Shown in pieces: positions 5,798 to 13,398 of a stretch of 13,398 nucleotides of DNA. The notes beneath the pieces were generated by a model. The model was not told the origin of the DNA and ran no database searches. It saw nothing but the letters and a program-made list of their open reading frames with translations. Every line of letters begins with the position of its first letter. The first letter of the stretch is position 1. Position numbers and translations under genes: made by a program. Origin of the DNA: Methanocorpusculum sp. (GTDB lineage Archaea; Halobacteriota; Methanomicrobia; Methanomicrobiales; Methanocorpusculaceae); contig DALTYF010000005.1 of assembly GCA_029986195.1 (NCBI GenBank), positions 1-13,398 on the forward strand, in the 5' to 3' direction.

Positions 5798-8700
5798 TTA
5801 AAAGAAATCCGAAAGATCCATCTGCTGCTTCTCTTCCTGTCCAAACGTTGACCAGATGTTCATCTCCGTCACCGCAATCCGCTGGTTCGTGTACTCCGAG
5901 AGCTGATAATGCTCGGCCATGTACTTCGCAATCTCTAGATACTTCGTCACGTTCCCCTTGTGCATCGTCGCCTTCAGAACCGCACCGCACTTCGTACACT
6001 TCCCCGAGATCGGAATCCTGCGGAAACTCGTCTTGCACCGCGGACAGCGGAACGACTGCTTCGAAAACGAACGAAGATTGCCGATCATATCCGGCATTAA
6101 GTGACTGTTAATGATCCGTTCTGCAAGATCATCCGTCTCCACCGCACGAATCCGATCCGCAAGCGCAAGCTCCGCCTTGATCTTATCCGTTGTTCCTTTC
6201 AGAATCGGATTCGTGTACATCGTATCCAGCGGCCCTTCCGAGATATCGCGGGTATCATGCGTAAAGGAAAAACCCTCGAACTGTCCCGGTGTCCCGACCC
6301 GGCTCTCCACATGATCCACCACCTTCTCCAGATTCTTCGGCGGCGTGTAGGTAAGGCACGCCTCATACACCTCAAGCGGATAGTGATCCATCACATCCAC
6401 GTTCAGCGTCTCCTTGTCCACCTCCTTCGGATTCAGCGTCGTTGTCAGAACAAGCGGCGCATCCATCGTACCGCCGCGGGTACTCGGCAGGAAAGAACGC
6501 GAAAAGTTCACCAGACCATCCATTAAGAGCATCACGCAGTCCTCATCTCCGTCACAGTTCCGCCGCTTCGCCGCATGATAGAACGGGTGGGCATATCCCG
6601 CCTTCGCCTTCGTAAACCCGATCACCCGGGCGAGAACGCCCGCACTCGTATGCGGGGCGAGACCGAGAATCAGCTGGCCCACCAGATCCTCCGGCACCTC
6701 CGCATGATAAAACGCCGGAAGACCATACAGCTTCTCAAGAAGCTGATCCAGGTACTTCGCCACCCGCACCAGATACTCCCCGCAGTCCTCGGACACCAGA
6801 ATATCCTGCGGATTCAGCTCCACCACCTGATCCGGCGAGACAAGCTCCTCACCGTGCATATCCTTCGTGTAGCCGATCTCCCGGAGTTTATCAACGGAAA
6901 CCGCAATCTCCGCAGGCCGGAAATGCGTCAGCGGCAGATCGATCATATCATAGCGCACCGTCCCGTCACGGAACACATACACCTCGTTTGCCGCACGGAG
7001 AATCCCCTTCTCCAGCGGCTCAACCACCCGCTCCCGGGAGATAAGACCGCGGACGCCTTTCAGTTCGGGAATGGCGTTCGCCGAAATACCGGTAACCGCA
7101 AGCGCCGCATCATACTCCTGCCGGAGACTCAGCACACTATCCTTCTGGCAGACAACCGGAGCGCCGCACCGCGGACACAGCTCCTCGCCCGGCTGGGCAA
7201 GAGTATTACACCGCGGACAGCGGTACACCGCCTCGGTATGGGCACCGCACTCCGGGCACCGACTCTTGTAGGTCACCGCACCGCAGGACGGACACTTCCG
7301 CTCACCGGCCTCCACATGAATCATACCCTCCACCTGACCTGTTGTCACCGCGGTTCCAGAAAACACATCTCCCGACAGATTCGCATTGCAGATCTTCGCC
7401 GCATTGTCAATCGAACGCTTCATCCCGCCGGACTCCCCGATGGGAAAGAGGACGTGTACCGGCGGCTTCATTTTGCGGGGAGCCGATTTGCCGGGACGTC
7501 CCATTCTGCCGCCGACACGGGTCCCCGCCTTTGACCGCATACGAATACCCGAGAGATGTTCGGCCATCACCAGGCCGGTCGTGAATGGCGGCAGGGTATT
7601 CCAGTTCGCATTTTTCTGAAGATCGTACGAAAGGCCGAGACCCGCAATCAGTGCGAGCGGTGTTTGAATCACATAGTTCCCGCCTTCCACCATGTGCGGG
7701 ACAAGCAGCTCTTCAAGAACCGCCTTCACTTCAGGATCAGCGGGAATATACAGAACACCGTCCCGGACGGATCCGGTCGCCGCAACTTTGTCGGAGAGAA
7801 GACGAATCTGATCTTCCGTGCAGTCATCCCAGAACCACGTGTAGTCAGGATGCAGATACGCACCTTCCGCAACAAAGGAGAGGGCTTCCGCTTCGCTCTC
7901 CGGATGACGGGGACCGCCTTCCAGCTTCCACCACTCCTCGCAGTAGCTTGGCGGGGCAAGCACGTGATTGTTTTCAAGGAACTCACCGTACGAAATTAAA
8001 ATCTCGCCGACATCAAGGATGTACTCGATCTCCTTTGCATCAACGTACTTGTTCGCCTCCGCAAGCGTATCGATACGCAGTACCTCTCCCGAAGTCAGGC
8101 GGACCGTCGGCCCCTCAATCGTATCACAGGGCACAACACCGCACGCCTTACCGGGACGTTCCACCTTCATCTGCGTGCCGACCGCAAGATAATCATCCAG
8201 CACATGCAGCGTTGCCGGATTGAACCCGCAGGTTGCAAGACCGGTATTCCGCCCGCGGCCCAGCCGCAGGCGGAAACCTCCTTTGCGCATCGGATAGGAA
8301 AACGGCGGGCGGCCTGCAAGCATATCCCGCATGTACTTGTCTTTTGGATGAATGCCCGGCTCTTCCTCCTCCGACGATGTCGATGCCGCTCCTGAGATAA
8401 GCGTCTCCAGCCACTCCCAGCCGTCGAGATGCATCTTCGCCACATTCTTCTGAATCTTCGGCGCCTTGAGGCCGATACCTTCCGCAATCACGAGACACAT
8501 ACCGCCCCGGACAACATTCGTCTCCACCCGCTCAAGATTCCGGTATCCGGAGATCTCCTCCTTCTCTGTTGGCTCGCCGTCGATGCAGACCGGACAGTTG
8601 CGGATAATGAGCCGGATATCATCATCTTTGGGAAGATACTGCATACTCTGGATGCCGTTGTACTGCTTGAGCTCCTCCACATACCGCTCGATCTCCTCCT

Positions 8701-9232
8701 CGCGGGGTTTGTAGCGGTCAAGATTTAAGAGACGGCGGACATAATCGCCGACAAGAACGGACAGTGCCTGAGCCGTTCCGCCCGCGGAACGGATCGGCCC
8801 TGCATAGTAGATCACCAGATACTCAGAGCCGTCATCATTTTTCTTGATGCCGACTTTTCCGATTCCTTCCGTCGGTGCGGCGACCACGCCTTCGGTCAGC
8901 AGCGCCATCGACGCACGAATCGCGTGATCCAGAATCTCCTCGCGGGTTGTCTCCCCGAACTCGCGGGACACAAACGCGTCACCGATTTTAAGCGACGCCT
9001 CCTCACGGCTCATCCGCTCCTCAAGCTCACGGATGCGGTCGGCAACACCTTTGTAGTTCAGTAGTGCCTCAACTCTTCCGGCAAGATCGCTTGCAATCGG
9101 AATCTCCACTTCGGGCCGCGGATCAAAACCCTTCGCCTTTGCGGCCTGTGCAATCTCCATTGCCCGATCGAGTTCACTGATCAGATGATCCAGATACGCA
9201 CGATACCGCGGGGAGGTTGCAAGTTCAGCCAT
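5798..9232 (-). CDS. polC: DNA polymerase D (Pol II) large subunit DP2
   Basis: The 1144-residue catalytic subunit of the two-subunit archaeal replicative polymerase PolD. It extends primers at the fork with the DP1 exonuclease subunit, which is not in this window. The catalytic double-psi beta-barrel signature NCDGDED is at 892-898, with D894 and D896 matching the essential aspartates. Before it lie two four-cysteine zinc sites (C647, C650, C659, C662; C672, C675, C686, C689), and a third follows near the C-terminus (C1063, C1066, C1079, C1082). The last eight residues, QMDLSDFF, are a perfect PCNA-binding PIP box. There is no intein at the NCDGDED site or elsewhere; length is normal for an intein-free DP2. 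The ATG overlaps the stop of the HEAT-repeat gene by 1 nt (TAATG) and has no separate Shine-Dalgarno, so translation is probably coupled. Termination is likely at the hairpin just beyond the stop. Confidence 0.97.
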   Translation of the reverse strand: MAELATSPRYRAYLDHLISELDRAMEIAQAAKAKGFDPRPEVEIPIASDLAGRVEALLNYKGVADRIRELEERMSREEASLKIGDAFVSREFGETTREEILDHAIRASMALLTEGVVAAPTEGIGKVGIKKNDDGSEYLVIYYAGPIRSAGGTAQALSVLVGDYVRRLLNLDRYKPREEEIERYVEELKQYNGIQSMQYLPKDDDIRLIIRNCPVCIDGEPTEKEEISGYRNLERVETNVVRGGMCLVIAEGIGLKAPKIQKNVAKMHLDGWEWLETLISGAASTSSEEEEPGIHPKDKYMRDMLAGRPPFSYPMRKGGFRLRLGRGRNTGLATCGFNPATLHVLDDYLAVGTQMKVERPGKACGVVPCDTIEGPTVRLTSGEVLRIDTLAEANKYVDAKEIEYILDVGEILISYGEFLENNHVLAPPSYCEEWWKLEGGPRHPESEAEALSFVAEGAYLHPDYTWFWDDCTEDQIRLLSDKVAATGSVRDGVLYIPADPEVKAVLEELLVPHMVEGGNYVIQTPLALIAGLGLSYDLQKNANWNTLPPFTTGLVMAEHLSGIRMRSKAGTRVGGRMGRPGKSAPRKMKPPVHVLFPIGESGGMKRSIDNAAKICNANLSGDVFSGTAVTTGQVEGMIHVEAGERKCPSCGAVTYKSRCPECGAHTEAVYRCPRCNTLAQPGEELCPRCGAPVVCQKDSVLSLRQEYDAALAVTGISANAIPELKGVRGLISRERVVEPLEKGILRAANEVYVFRDGTVRYDMIDLPLTHFRPAEIAVSVDKLREIGYTKDMHGEELVSPDQVVELNPQDILVSEDCGEYLVRVAKYLDQLLEKLYGLPAFYHAEVPEDLVGQLILGLAPHTSAGVLARVIGFTKAKAGYAHPFYHAAKRRNCDGDEDCVMLLMDGLVNFSRSFLPSTRGGTMDAPLVLTTTLNPKEVDKETLNVDVMDHYPLEVYEACLTYTPPKNLEKVVDHVESRVGTPGQFEGFSFTHDTRDISEGPLDTMYTNPILKGTTDKIKAELALADRIRAVETDDLAERIINSHLMPDMIGNLRSFSKQSFRCPRCKTSFRRIPISGKCTKCGAVLKATMHKGNVTKYLEIAKYMAEHYQLSEYTNQRIAVTEMNIWSTFGQEEKQQMDLSDFF

Positions 9233-9714
9233 TATTGGTAGTCAAAGATATTGAGCTTCGTCAGCGTGAGTTCAGCGCAGAGCTTCACCTGCGGATCATC
9301 GCCAAGAGCCGCCTCAATCAGCGCCGGAACCGCCCGGGCCTCAAGCCGCTCCAGAGCGGCTGAGGCCATGCCGCGGGCCGTCGGATTGGAGGACGAGAAG
9401 AGTGAGATAAGCGGGGGAACCGACATCTCTCCAAAGGAGGCAAGGACCGCACCGAAGTACTTTTGTATGTCCATATTCTTTTCCATCTCCGCATACTCAA
9501 GGAGAAGCGGAGTGATCTCCGGCCCCATCTTCACTAGTGATCTTCCAAGGTACCAGCGGGTCTCAAGGTTTTCGGATCGGAGCTCCGCGATCACAACCGG
9601 CACAATCTGTCCGGGATTCGCCCGTCCTGCTGCGGCGATTTTTTCAACTGCGGCGTGACGAACGTCAAGGTCTGCATCCGAAAGAGCAGTCAGTGCATCG
9701 GTAATATCTGTCAT
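9232..9714 (-). CDS. HEAT-repeat (PBS-lyase-type) protein
   Basis: A 160-residue all-helical protein made of HEAT-like helical pairs of about 30 residues: [38 protein letters not shown], a pair around residues 80-104, [19 protein letters not shown], and [16 protein letters not shown]. The Asp-Pro/Asn-Pro-x-x-R/V pattern at each repeat start is typical of PBS-lyase-type HEAT repeats, which act as protein-binding scaffolds. There is no membrane span or catalytic motif. It lies between mscS (3-bp gap) and polC (1-nt overlap); a GAGGAT Shine-Dalgarno lies inside the end of the mscS-like gene, 5 nt before the ATG. The tight link to polC invites the idea of a replication-associated partner, but this is context only. 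The exact function is unknown. Confidence 0.8.
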   Translation of the reverse strand: MTDITDALTALSDADLDVRHAAVEKIAAAGRANPGQIVPVVIAELRSENLETRWYLGRSLVKMGPEITPLLLEYAEMEKNMDIQKYFGAVLASFGEMSVPPLISLFSSSNPTARGMASAALERLEARAVPALIEAALGDDPQVKLCAELTLTKLNIFDYQ

Positions 9715-9717
9715 TTT

Positions 9718-10695
9718 TTATCCTCTGTCCACCTGTTTTGCGACATCATCACGGTTCATCTTCGGCGGGGTTGCAACTTCAGGGTAGGCAAACTCATCCT
9801 CATGCTCCTGATCCGCAGGGCCGAGTGTATCCTTTCCCTCCCAGATAACCAGCTGTTCAAACGGAATATCAATATCCGCCGCACGAAGAGCTTTGAAAAT
9901 CTTCCAGAGAAGATCTTTTCTGGCATCCCACCAGTACCCGGACGGCGACCAGATGCGGACGACCAGATTCACCCCGTGCGCACCAAGCTCGTCCACATAC
10001 ACATCCGGAGACGGCGACTTCAGTGCATACGGATGCTTATCAATCACTCCTCGGATGACCTCAATGGCTTTTGCTGCATCATCCGAGTACCGGATGGATA
10101 CCAGATACTCAAATCTCCGGGCAACATGGGCAACATAGTTGGTGATGTCGGAGGTGAACATGGTTTCGTTCGGCACACGGACATAGATTCCTTCGTAGGT
10201 CCGAAGCGTTGTGGACATCAGACCGATATCCTCCACATACCCCTGGGTTCCGTTGATCTTGATGTTGTCGCTGATGCTCACCGGCCGCTCGAACATGATG
10301 AGAAGGCCGGCAACAAAATTTGAGAGCGTGTTCTGACTCGCAAAACCAACGGCAACCGCAACAATTCCTCCGGCAACCATGAGGCCGCTGAAGTCGATGT
10401 GCAGCAGGGGACTCATCACCAAAAATCCGATGAAGTAGATCACCCAGCGAACAAGTTTCTGCATGAAGATGATGTTGTTCTTCTCGATTTTGCCGGTGAA
10501 CATGCGATTGACGATGCCACTGAAAAATTTCGCAACGATAAGCGTCCCAATCAGAACAATGCAGGCCCCGATAATGTCTCCGTAGCTGATGCCGTTGATG
10601 AGAACGGTATCGAAAAATCCTTTGCCGCCGTCATCGGCACCGCTCAGGCTGCCGAAGATGCTGTCATAGATTGCAGATAAATTTACGTCCGCCAT
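9718..10695 (-). CDS. MscS-family mechanosensitive channel
   Basis: A 325-residue small-conductance mechanosensitive channel homologue in the cytoplasmic membrane, which would release solutes on osmotic downshock. The spans are at about 38-58 and 80-98, then the pore helix region 103-136 with the small-residue-rich sequence VAGGIVAVAVGFASQ followed by NTLSNFVAGLLIMFERP, the family's most conserved stretch. The beta domain follows (ISDNIKINGTQGYVEDIGL, VRVPNETMF), then the alpha/beta C-terminal domain to about 290 and an acidic tail. Length is close to E. coli MscS (286) plus a C-terminal extension. The start at 10693-10695 lies 3 bp after the DUF432 stop; the Shine-Dalgarno is weak. DUF432 genes often sit beside MscS-type genes in archaea (from memory), which suggests a shared membrane role. 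Confidence 0.92.
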   Translation of the reverse strand: MADVNLSAIYDSIFGSLSGADDGGKGFFDTVLINGISYGDIIGACIVLIGTLIVAKFFSGIVNRMFTGKIEKNNIIFMQKLVRWVIYFIGFLVMSPLLHIDFSGLMVAGGIVAVAVGFASQNTLSNFVAGLLIMFERPVSISDNIKINGTQGYVEDIGLMSTTLRTYEGIYVRVPNETMFTSDITNYVAHVARRFEYLVSIRYSDDAAKAIEVIRGVIDKHPYALKSPSPDVYVDELGAHGVNLVVRIWSPSGYWWDARKDLLWKIFKALRAADIDIPFEQLVIWEGKDTLGPADQEHEDEFAYPEVATPPKMNRDDVAKQVDRG

Positions 10696-10698
10696 TGT

Positions 10699-11538
10699 TC
10701 AGGTCAACCCCGCGTCCATGATGAAGGTGCTGTCAATGAGTGATCCGGAGGCGTTGGAGAAGGAGGTGGAACGCCGTGGCTCGTACATCCGCAGGGATCG
10801 GGTCATCCCCTCGTGAAGAGGACGGTCCATGCCGGTGACCGTTGCCGTGCCTCCGGCGGTGATCACCATCTCGGCCGCCATGGAAACAAAATGCTCGTCA
10901 AAGTACACCTGCATTCCTTTTTCGTGAATGACCGTACGCGATACGTTTACCCAGTCATCGGTGGTGTTTTCGATCTGCAGACGAAGCACACCTTCCAGAT
11001 AGTTTCTGACACGCGGTGGATAGGAGGAGACACCGGATTTGTGCCACCGGGTGATAACCCCGCGGTTCGCACTGCCGTACAGGGAGTACTTCGGGGTTTT
11101 GAACGAGACAACGTCAAGAACACTGGTGACACCGGAAGCCTGGATAAAGACGCCGATCTCAATCGGGAAGGTGAGGAAGAGGATGCTCGTGCCACGCGGT
11201 TCAATCATAACCTCGTCGAACCGGATCTCAAGATAATCGGTGACAGCTTCGGGAAGATACAGCGGTTCGACGGGGTGAAGGAGCATACGTCCTTCCCTGA
11301 CACTGACGTTGGTGTCCCGCTTCCATTTGCCGAGTTCCCGGCGATAGTGGTACATGTCCAGCTTCTGTTCAAGGGAGATGCTGAGACGGGAAAAGTTGAC
11401 CGCGTAATCAAAGGAAAACGTTCCGTAGTTGAAGAACGGTATGTCCTCTGCGGCTTCGTCGGCATTCTCAGGACCGGGTATGGAAACAGGAGTTTTGTCC
11501 CGGACGAGATGGGCCCGGGTTAGTCGGATACGTGCTAT
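10699..11538 (-). CDS. DUF432 protein, probably starting at a non-canonical ATA
   Basis: A DUF432-family protein (archaeal, function unknown), soluble and beta-rich by appearance. The first ATG (11353-11355) would give 218 residues starting MYHYRREL, which looks internal: the frame runs on upstream with sensible coding sequence (FFNYGTFSFDYAVNFSRL, SISLEQKLD) until a TGA at 11563-11565, and DUF432 proteins have such a segment. That 61-codon extension contains no ATG, GTG or TTG. Instead GGAGG (minus strand, 11546-11550) lies 7 nt before an ATA at 11536-11538, followed by Ala-Arg-Ile-Arg-Leu-Thr. Starting there gives 279 residues. Either AUA is used, or the start codon is mutated or misread. 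It is first in the DUF432-mscS-HEAT-polC operon. Family call is moderate to good; the start is inference. Confidence 0.75.
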   Translation of the reverse strand: MARIRLTRAHLVRDKTPVSIPGPENADEAAEDIPFFNYGTFSFDYAVNFSRLSISLEQKLDMYHYRRELGKWKRDTNVSVREGRMLLHPVEPLYLPEAVTDYLEIRFDEVMIEPRGTSILFLTFPIEIGVFIQASGVTSVLDVVSFKTPKYSLYGSANRGVITRWHKSGVSSYPPRVRNYLEGVLRLQIENTTDDWVNVSRTVIHEKGMQVYFDEHFVSMAAEMVITAGGTATVTGMDRPLHEGMTRSLRMYEPRRSTSFSNASGSLIDSTFIMDAGLT

Positions 11539-11544
11539 GATTTG

Positions 11545-11550
11545 CCCTCC
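11545..11550 (-). promoter_or_regulatory. Strong Shine-Dalgarno (GGAGGG) before the ATA codon of the DUF432 gene
   Basis: On the minus strand GGAGGG is followed by CAAATC and then ATA. The spacing from GGAGG to ATA is 7 nt, which is ideal. No canonical start codon occurs at a usable distance in any frame that leads into a gene, so this site decides in favour of a start at 11538. Confidence 0.6.
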
Positions 11551-11607
11551 GGTTATTGGTGATCAGGTAGGCGGGAAAACTATAATGCAGTTTCGTATTG
11601 GACAACG

Positions 11608-11684
11608 TTGCATTTTTGTTCGTGGGTTATCCATGGAACAGTTCGTGAACATCACGGAATGGCTTTGCATTTTTATTCGTGAGT
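11608..11684. repeat. Imperfect 20-bp direct repeat, 57 bp apart
   Basis: TTGCATTTTTGTTCGTGGGT at 11608-11627 and TTGCATTTTTATTCGTGAGT at 11665-11684 differ at only two positions. A third TTCGTG lies between them at 11642-11647. They lie upstream of the DUF432 operon and could be paired regulator sites. Confidence 0.7.
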
Positions 11685-11739
11685 CACCCCCGGAGGAGTC
11701 CACGGAAAATACAAGAAAATTATAGGATTCCGTGATGTT
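11648..11739. repeat. Perfect 13-bp inverted repeat with 66-bp spacer
   Basis: AACATCACGGAAT at 11648-11660 is the exact reverse complement of ATTCCGTGATGTT at 11727-11739. In an RNA read from the minus strand it would bring together the two ends of a 92-nt segment of the operon leader. Confidence 0.75.
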
Positions 11740-11829
11740 TTATCTGTGTGTTCTGTGTGCTCCGTGGGCTGAAATACGATCACGAACGTCGGTTGTCAAC
11801 AAACGAATTTCAGTGCAGCGCTGTATTGG

Positions 11830-11842
11830 AAAAAAGAAAAAA
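11830..11842 (-). terminator. Double oligo-T terminator after the SPFH gene
   Basis: Read on the minus strand, T6-C-T6 begins 10 nt beyond the SPFH stop codon. This is a typical archaeal U-tract terminator and separates the nfeD/SPFH transcript from the DUF432 operon. Confidence 0.6.
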
Positions 11843-11851
11843 TGGAGATGT

Positions 11852-12910
11852 TCAGGTTGATCCGCCGAGCGGAACGTCATCGGCCGCAGCGGGATCGGCA
11901 TCGGATGTCTCCGGCGGTTTGACGGACTCAACGGCTTTGGCAATCTCTGCGGGATCGGGAAGATCACCTAAGATACTTTCATCGAGATCGATCTGCGGGG
12001 TATCGTCGGTCTCAACCAGATCCTCGGCACCGAGGAACTTTGCACCCTGTTTGATGAGACTGGAGACCTCGAACGGGAAGATGATCTTGGTTGCCTGACC
12101 GTCGGCCATCTTTTGCAGGGCGTTCAGCGACAGGACGGTGATTGCCCGTTTGTCCAGCGGGCGGGAACCGAGCGCCACAATCCGCAACCCCTGGGCTTCT
12201 CCCTGCGCCTGCAGGATTTTGCTCTGACGTTCACCTTCGGCACGGAGAATCTTACTCTGCCGTTCTCCTTCGGACTCAAGGATCATACTCTGACGCAGAC
12301 CTTCGGCCTTGAGAATTGCCGCACGTTTTTCTCCATCCGCACGAAGAATTGCCGCACGCCGTTCACGTTCGGCTGCGGTCTGTTCGGTCATGGCCTGCTT
12401 GACGGCGCCTATCGGGTTGACCTCCTTGATCTCGACGCGTTCGATTTTGACACCCCATTGATCGGTTTCCTTGTCGAGGATGTCACGCAGACGGCGGTTG
12501 ATCATGTCGCGGTTGTAGAGAACTTCGTCCAGTTCCATGTCGCCGATAATACCGCGAAGACTGGTCTGCGCAAGGGCCACGGTTGCCTGACGGTAGTTGG
12601 AGACTTCGAAGTAGGCGCGTTCGGGGTCCATGACCCGGACGTAGATGATGGCGTCCACATCCGTCGGCGAGTTGTCTTTGGTGATGACCTCCTGGGACGG
12701 GACGTCGATGACCTGGGTTCTGAGATCAAGTTTGATGACGGTCGTGATGAACGGTACAACCCATTTGAAGCCGGGGTTCATCTGGCCGACGTAGGTTCCG
12801 AGGCGTATGGCGAGACCTTTCTGATACGGCTGGATGATCACCACGCCTTTTGCAAAAATGTAGAGAATGATAATTATCAGTACGATGGATATGAGAGTGA
12901 ATGCGTCCAT
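11852..12910 (-). CDS. SPFH/stomatin-prohibitin-like membrane protein
   Basis: A 352-residue member of the stomatin/prohibitin/flotillin family, membrane-anchored scaffolds that form large oligomers in membrane microdomains. An N-terminal span (about 5-24) is followed by the SPFH domain (about 25-175) with the family sequences GLAIRLGTYV, NPGFKWVVPF, LDLRTQVIDVPSQEVITKDN and WGVKIERVEIKEV. Residues 183-237 are five tandem 11-residue units ending Gly (ERRAAILRADG, EKRAAILKAEG, LRQSMILESEG, ERQSKILRAEG, ERQSKILQAQG), giving a hendecad-type coiled coil. An acidic, Pro/Ala-rich tail ends the protein. The ATG directly follows the NfeD stop (TAAATG) and has a good GGAGG 8 nt upstream inside nfeD. 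SPFH proteins paired with NfeD are a widespread arrangement. Alternative name: slipin-like protein. Confidence 0.93.
   Translation of the reverse strand: MDAFTLISIVLIIIILYIFAKGVVIIQPYQKGLAIRLGTYVGQMNPGFKWVVPFITTVIKLDLRTQVIDVPSQEVITKDNSPTDVDAIIYVRVMDPERAYFEVSNYRQATVALAQTSLRGIIGDMELDEVLYNRDMINRRLRDILDKETDQWGVKIERVEIKEVNPIGAVKQAMTEQTAAERERRAAILRADGEKRAAILKAEGLRQSMILESEGERQSKILRAEGERQSKILQAQGEAQGLRIVALGSRPLDKRAITVLSLNALQKMADGQATKIIFPFEVSSLIKQGAKFLGAEDLVETDDTPQIDLDESILGDLPDPAEIAKAVESVKPPETSDADPAAADDVPLGGST
12200..12364 (-). repeat. Five 33-bp coding repeats (hendecads) in the SPFH gene
   Basis: This stretch encodes residues 183-237 as five consecutive 11-residue units, each with an I-L pair at positions 6-7 (RAAIL, RQSMIL, RQSKIL) and Gly at 11. 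The 33-bp period is also visible in DNA (repeated TCTGACGTTC/TCTGCCGTTC-like segments), so the number of units could change by slippage or recombination. Confidence 0.75.
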
Positions 12911-13375
12911 TTAGCGGACCTCCTCAACGGTCAGGTGAACGCCGGATGCGGCGGTCACCTGTATTTTTGTTCCGGGCACAAGTACTGCACCCGTGCTTTT
13001 TGCGCTCCAGATAACACCGGAGATGTCAACCTTGCCGGAGATGGTGTCGGGGACTACCGCAACCGTCACGACACCGGTCTTTCCGACGATGCTATCCTGA
13101 CCGGTGGTCACCGGCGTCTGGTCGGGAGATATTCTCCGGTAGATGAGAACACTCACCGCAGCCGCAGCGACTGCGGCGAGGACAGCGATACCAACGCCGA
13201 CGGGCGAGGCAAAAATGTCAACACCGGCAAGAACCATGAGTCCGAGAACGATCATGGCAGTTCCGGGAACTGCCATGAAAAATCCCGGCGTTGCTGCTTC
13301 GATAACAAGGAAAGCCGCTCCGGCGACGATGAGAATCCACGGGAATACCGCAGGATCCAAGAGTGTTTCAAGCAT
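12911..13375 (-). CDS. NfeD-like membrane protein
   Basis: A 154-residue short-form NfeD protein. Three hydrophobic spans lie at about 11-29, 32-53 and 58-79 (including ATPGFFMAVPGTAMIVLGLM), followed by a soluble C-terminal OB-fold domain of about 65 residues (SIVGKTGVVTVAV, GKVDISGVIWSAKS, VPGTKIQVTAASGVHLTVEEV). It lacks the ClpP-like protease domain of long-form NfeD. Partners of this type anchor or organise SPFH proteins in the membrane, and the SPFH gene follows with no spacing. The frame stays open to the window edge without another canonical start, so the ATG at 13373-13375 is the best start, though no Shine-Dalgarno is visible; a leaderless or short-leader transcript is possible. A TATA-like ACATTATA lies just upstream. 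Confidence 0.9.
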   Translation of the reverse strand: MLETLLDPAVFPWILIVAGAAFLVIEAATPGFFMAVPGTAMIVLGLMVLAGVDIFASPVGVGIAVLAAVAAAAVSVLIYRRISPDQTPVTTGQDSIVGKTGVVTVAVVPDTISGKVDISGVIWSAKSTGAVLVPGTKIQVTAASGVHLTVEEVR

Positions 13376-13398
13376 GGTATAATGTAGTAATAGCGGGG

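Larger units (their letters stand above)
11566..11829. promoter_or_regulatory. Repeat-rich leader/promoter region of the DUF432-mscS-HEAT-polC operon
   Basis: About 264 bp without a convincing gene. It must contain the promoter of the minus-strand operon, since the SPFH transcript probably ends at 11830-11842. It contains an imperfect 20-bp direct repeat (11608-11627 and 11665-11684, TTGCATTTTT then G/A then TTCGTG, 57 bp apart), a perfect 13-bp inverted repeat AACATCACGGAAT (11648-11660) with ATTCCGTGATGTT (11727-11739), and a 7-bp pair CCACGGA (11700-11706) with TCCGTGG (11761-11767). TATA-like sequence on the minus strand includes CATTATAG (reverse of 11580-11587) and CTATAATTTTC (reverse of 11715-11725). 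A 35-codon minus-strand frame at 11563-11670 is probably chance. Confidence 0.5.

Noticed and set aside
6575..7534. Long plus-strand open frame (319 codons) within polC
   Set aside because: It is antisense to the certain polC gene; its protein is Arg/His/Leu-rich with no recognisable domain, as expected from the reverse of G/C-biased codons.
7585..8223. Plus-strand open frame of 212 codons
   Set aside because: It lies wholly inside polC on the other strand; Ser/Arg/Pro-rich shadow sequence.
5798..9232. Intein in DP2, a common site for them
   Set aside because: The sequence around NCDGDED is continuous, and total length matches an intein-free protein.
10813..11523. Plus-strand open frame of 236 codons opposite DUF432
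   Set aside because: It is antisense to a gene with family similarity and has no domain of its own.
11563..11670. 35-codon minus-strand frame upstream of, and in frame with, DUF432 (separated by one TGA), spanning both copies of the 20-bp repeat
   Set aside because: It has no Shine-Dalgarno, resembles nothing, and the strong Shine-Dalgarno downstream of its stop explains the DUF432 start without TGA readthrough. A leader peptide cannot be fully excluded.
12113..13387. Plus-strand open frame of 424 codons opposite the SPFH and NfeD genes
   Set aside because: It is a shadow spanning two well-recognised genes; its repetitive sequence is just the reverse reading of the hendecad repeats.

Overview
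The window reads as a piece of a methanogenic archaeal chromosome, most likely order Methanomicrobiales and perhaps Methanocorpusculum. The order is inferred from overall gene style, not from a search. The archaeal assignment is firm: the window has the large subunit of the archaea-specific replicative polymerase D, a short archaeal-type AspRS, a DUF432 protein, and genes that mostly lack strong promoters and end at oligo-T tracts. No tRNA, rRNA, CRISPR array or complete insertion sequence was found.

Left part (1-4312), accessory in character. A ribbon-helix-helix (RHH) regulator with a coiled-coil tail (minus strand) has a 23-bp-spaced direct repeat in its promoter that is a plausible operator. 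Divergent to it lies a two-gene glycosylation unit: a multi-membrane-span GT39/PMT-like glycosyltransferase, then a GT2 polyprenyl-phosphate-sugar synthase that is broken by a single-base frameshift. If intact, the GT2 enzyme would load a sugar on the lipid carrier and the GT39 enzyme would transfer it outside the membrane. Facing them is an AAA+/DUF4143 ATPase whose upstream region carries four tandem 23-bp units, each beginning ACTTCC on the plus strand.

Middle and right part (4313-13398), core genes with more G/C-ending codons. AspRS (plus strand) has the residues expected of the non-discriminating type that makes both Asp-tRNA(Asp) and Asp-tRNA(Asn). It converges on a minus-strand operon: DUF432 protein > MscS-type channel > HEAT-repeat protein > polymerase D large subunit (gaps of 3 and 3 nt, then a 1-nt overlap). 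A long hairpin lies 3 bp beyond the polymerase stop codon. Upstream, also on the minus strand, is a membrane-quality pair: NfeD-like protein followed directly by an SPFH/stomatin-like protein with five 11-residue repeats, ending at two T6 tracts.

Points most worth a second look: (1) the DUF432 frame continues 61 codons upstream of its first ATG with no canonical start, and a strong Shine-Dalgarno sits in front of an ATA codon; a weaker version of the same arrangement occurs at the GT39 gene; (2) the 23-bp repeat array; (3) the GT2 frameshift; (4) a repeat-rich 0.26-kb leader in front of the DUF432 operon with crossing inverted repeats. I saw no clearly new multi-gene system.
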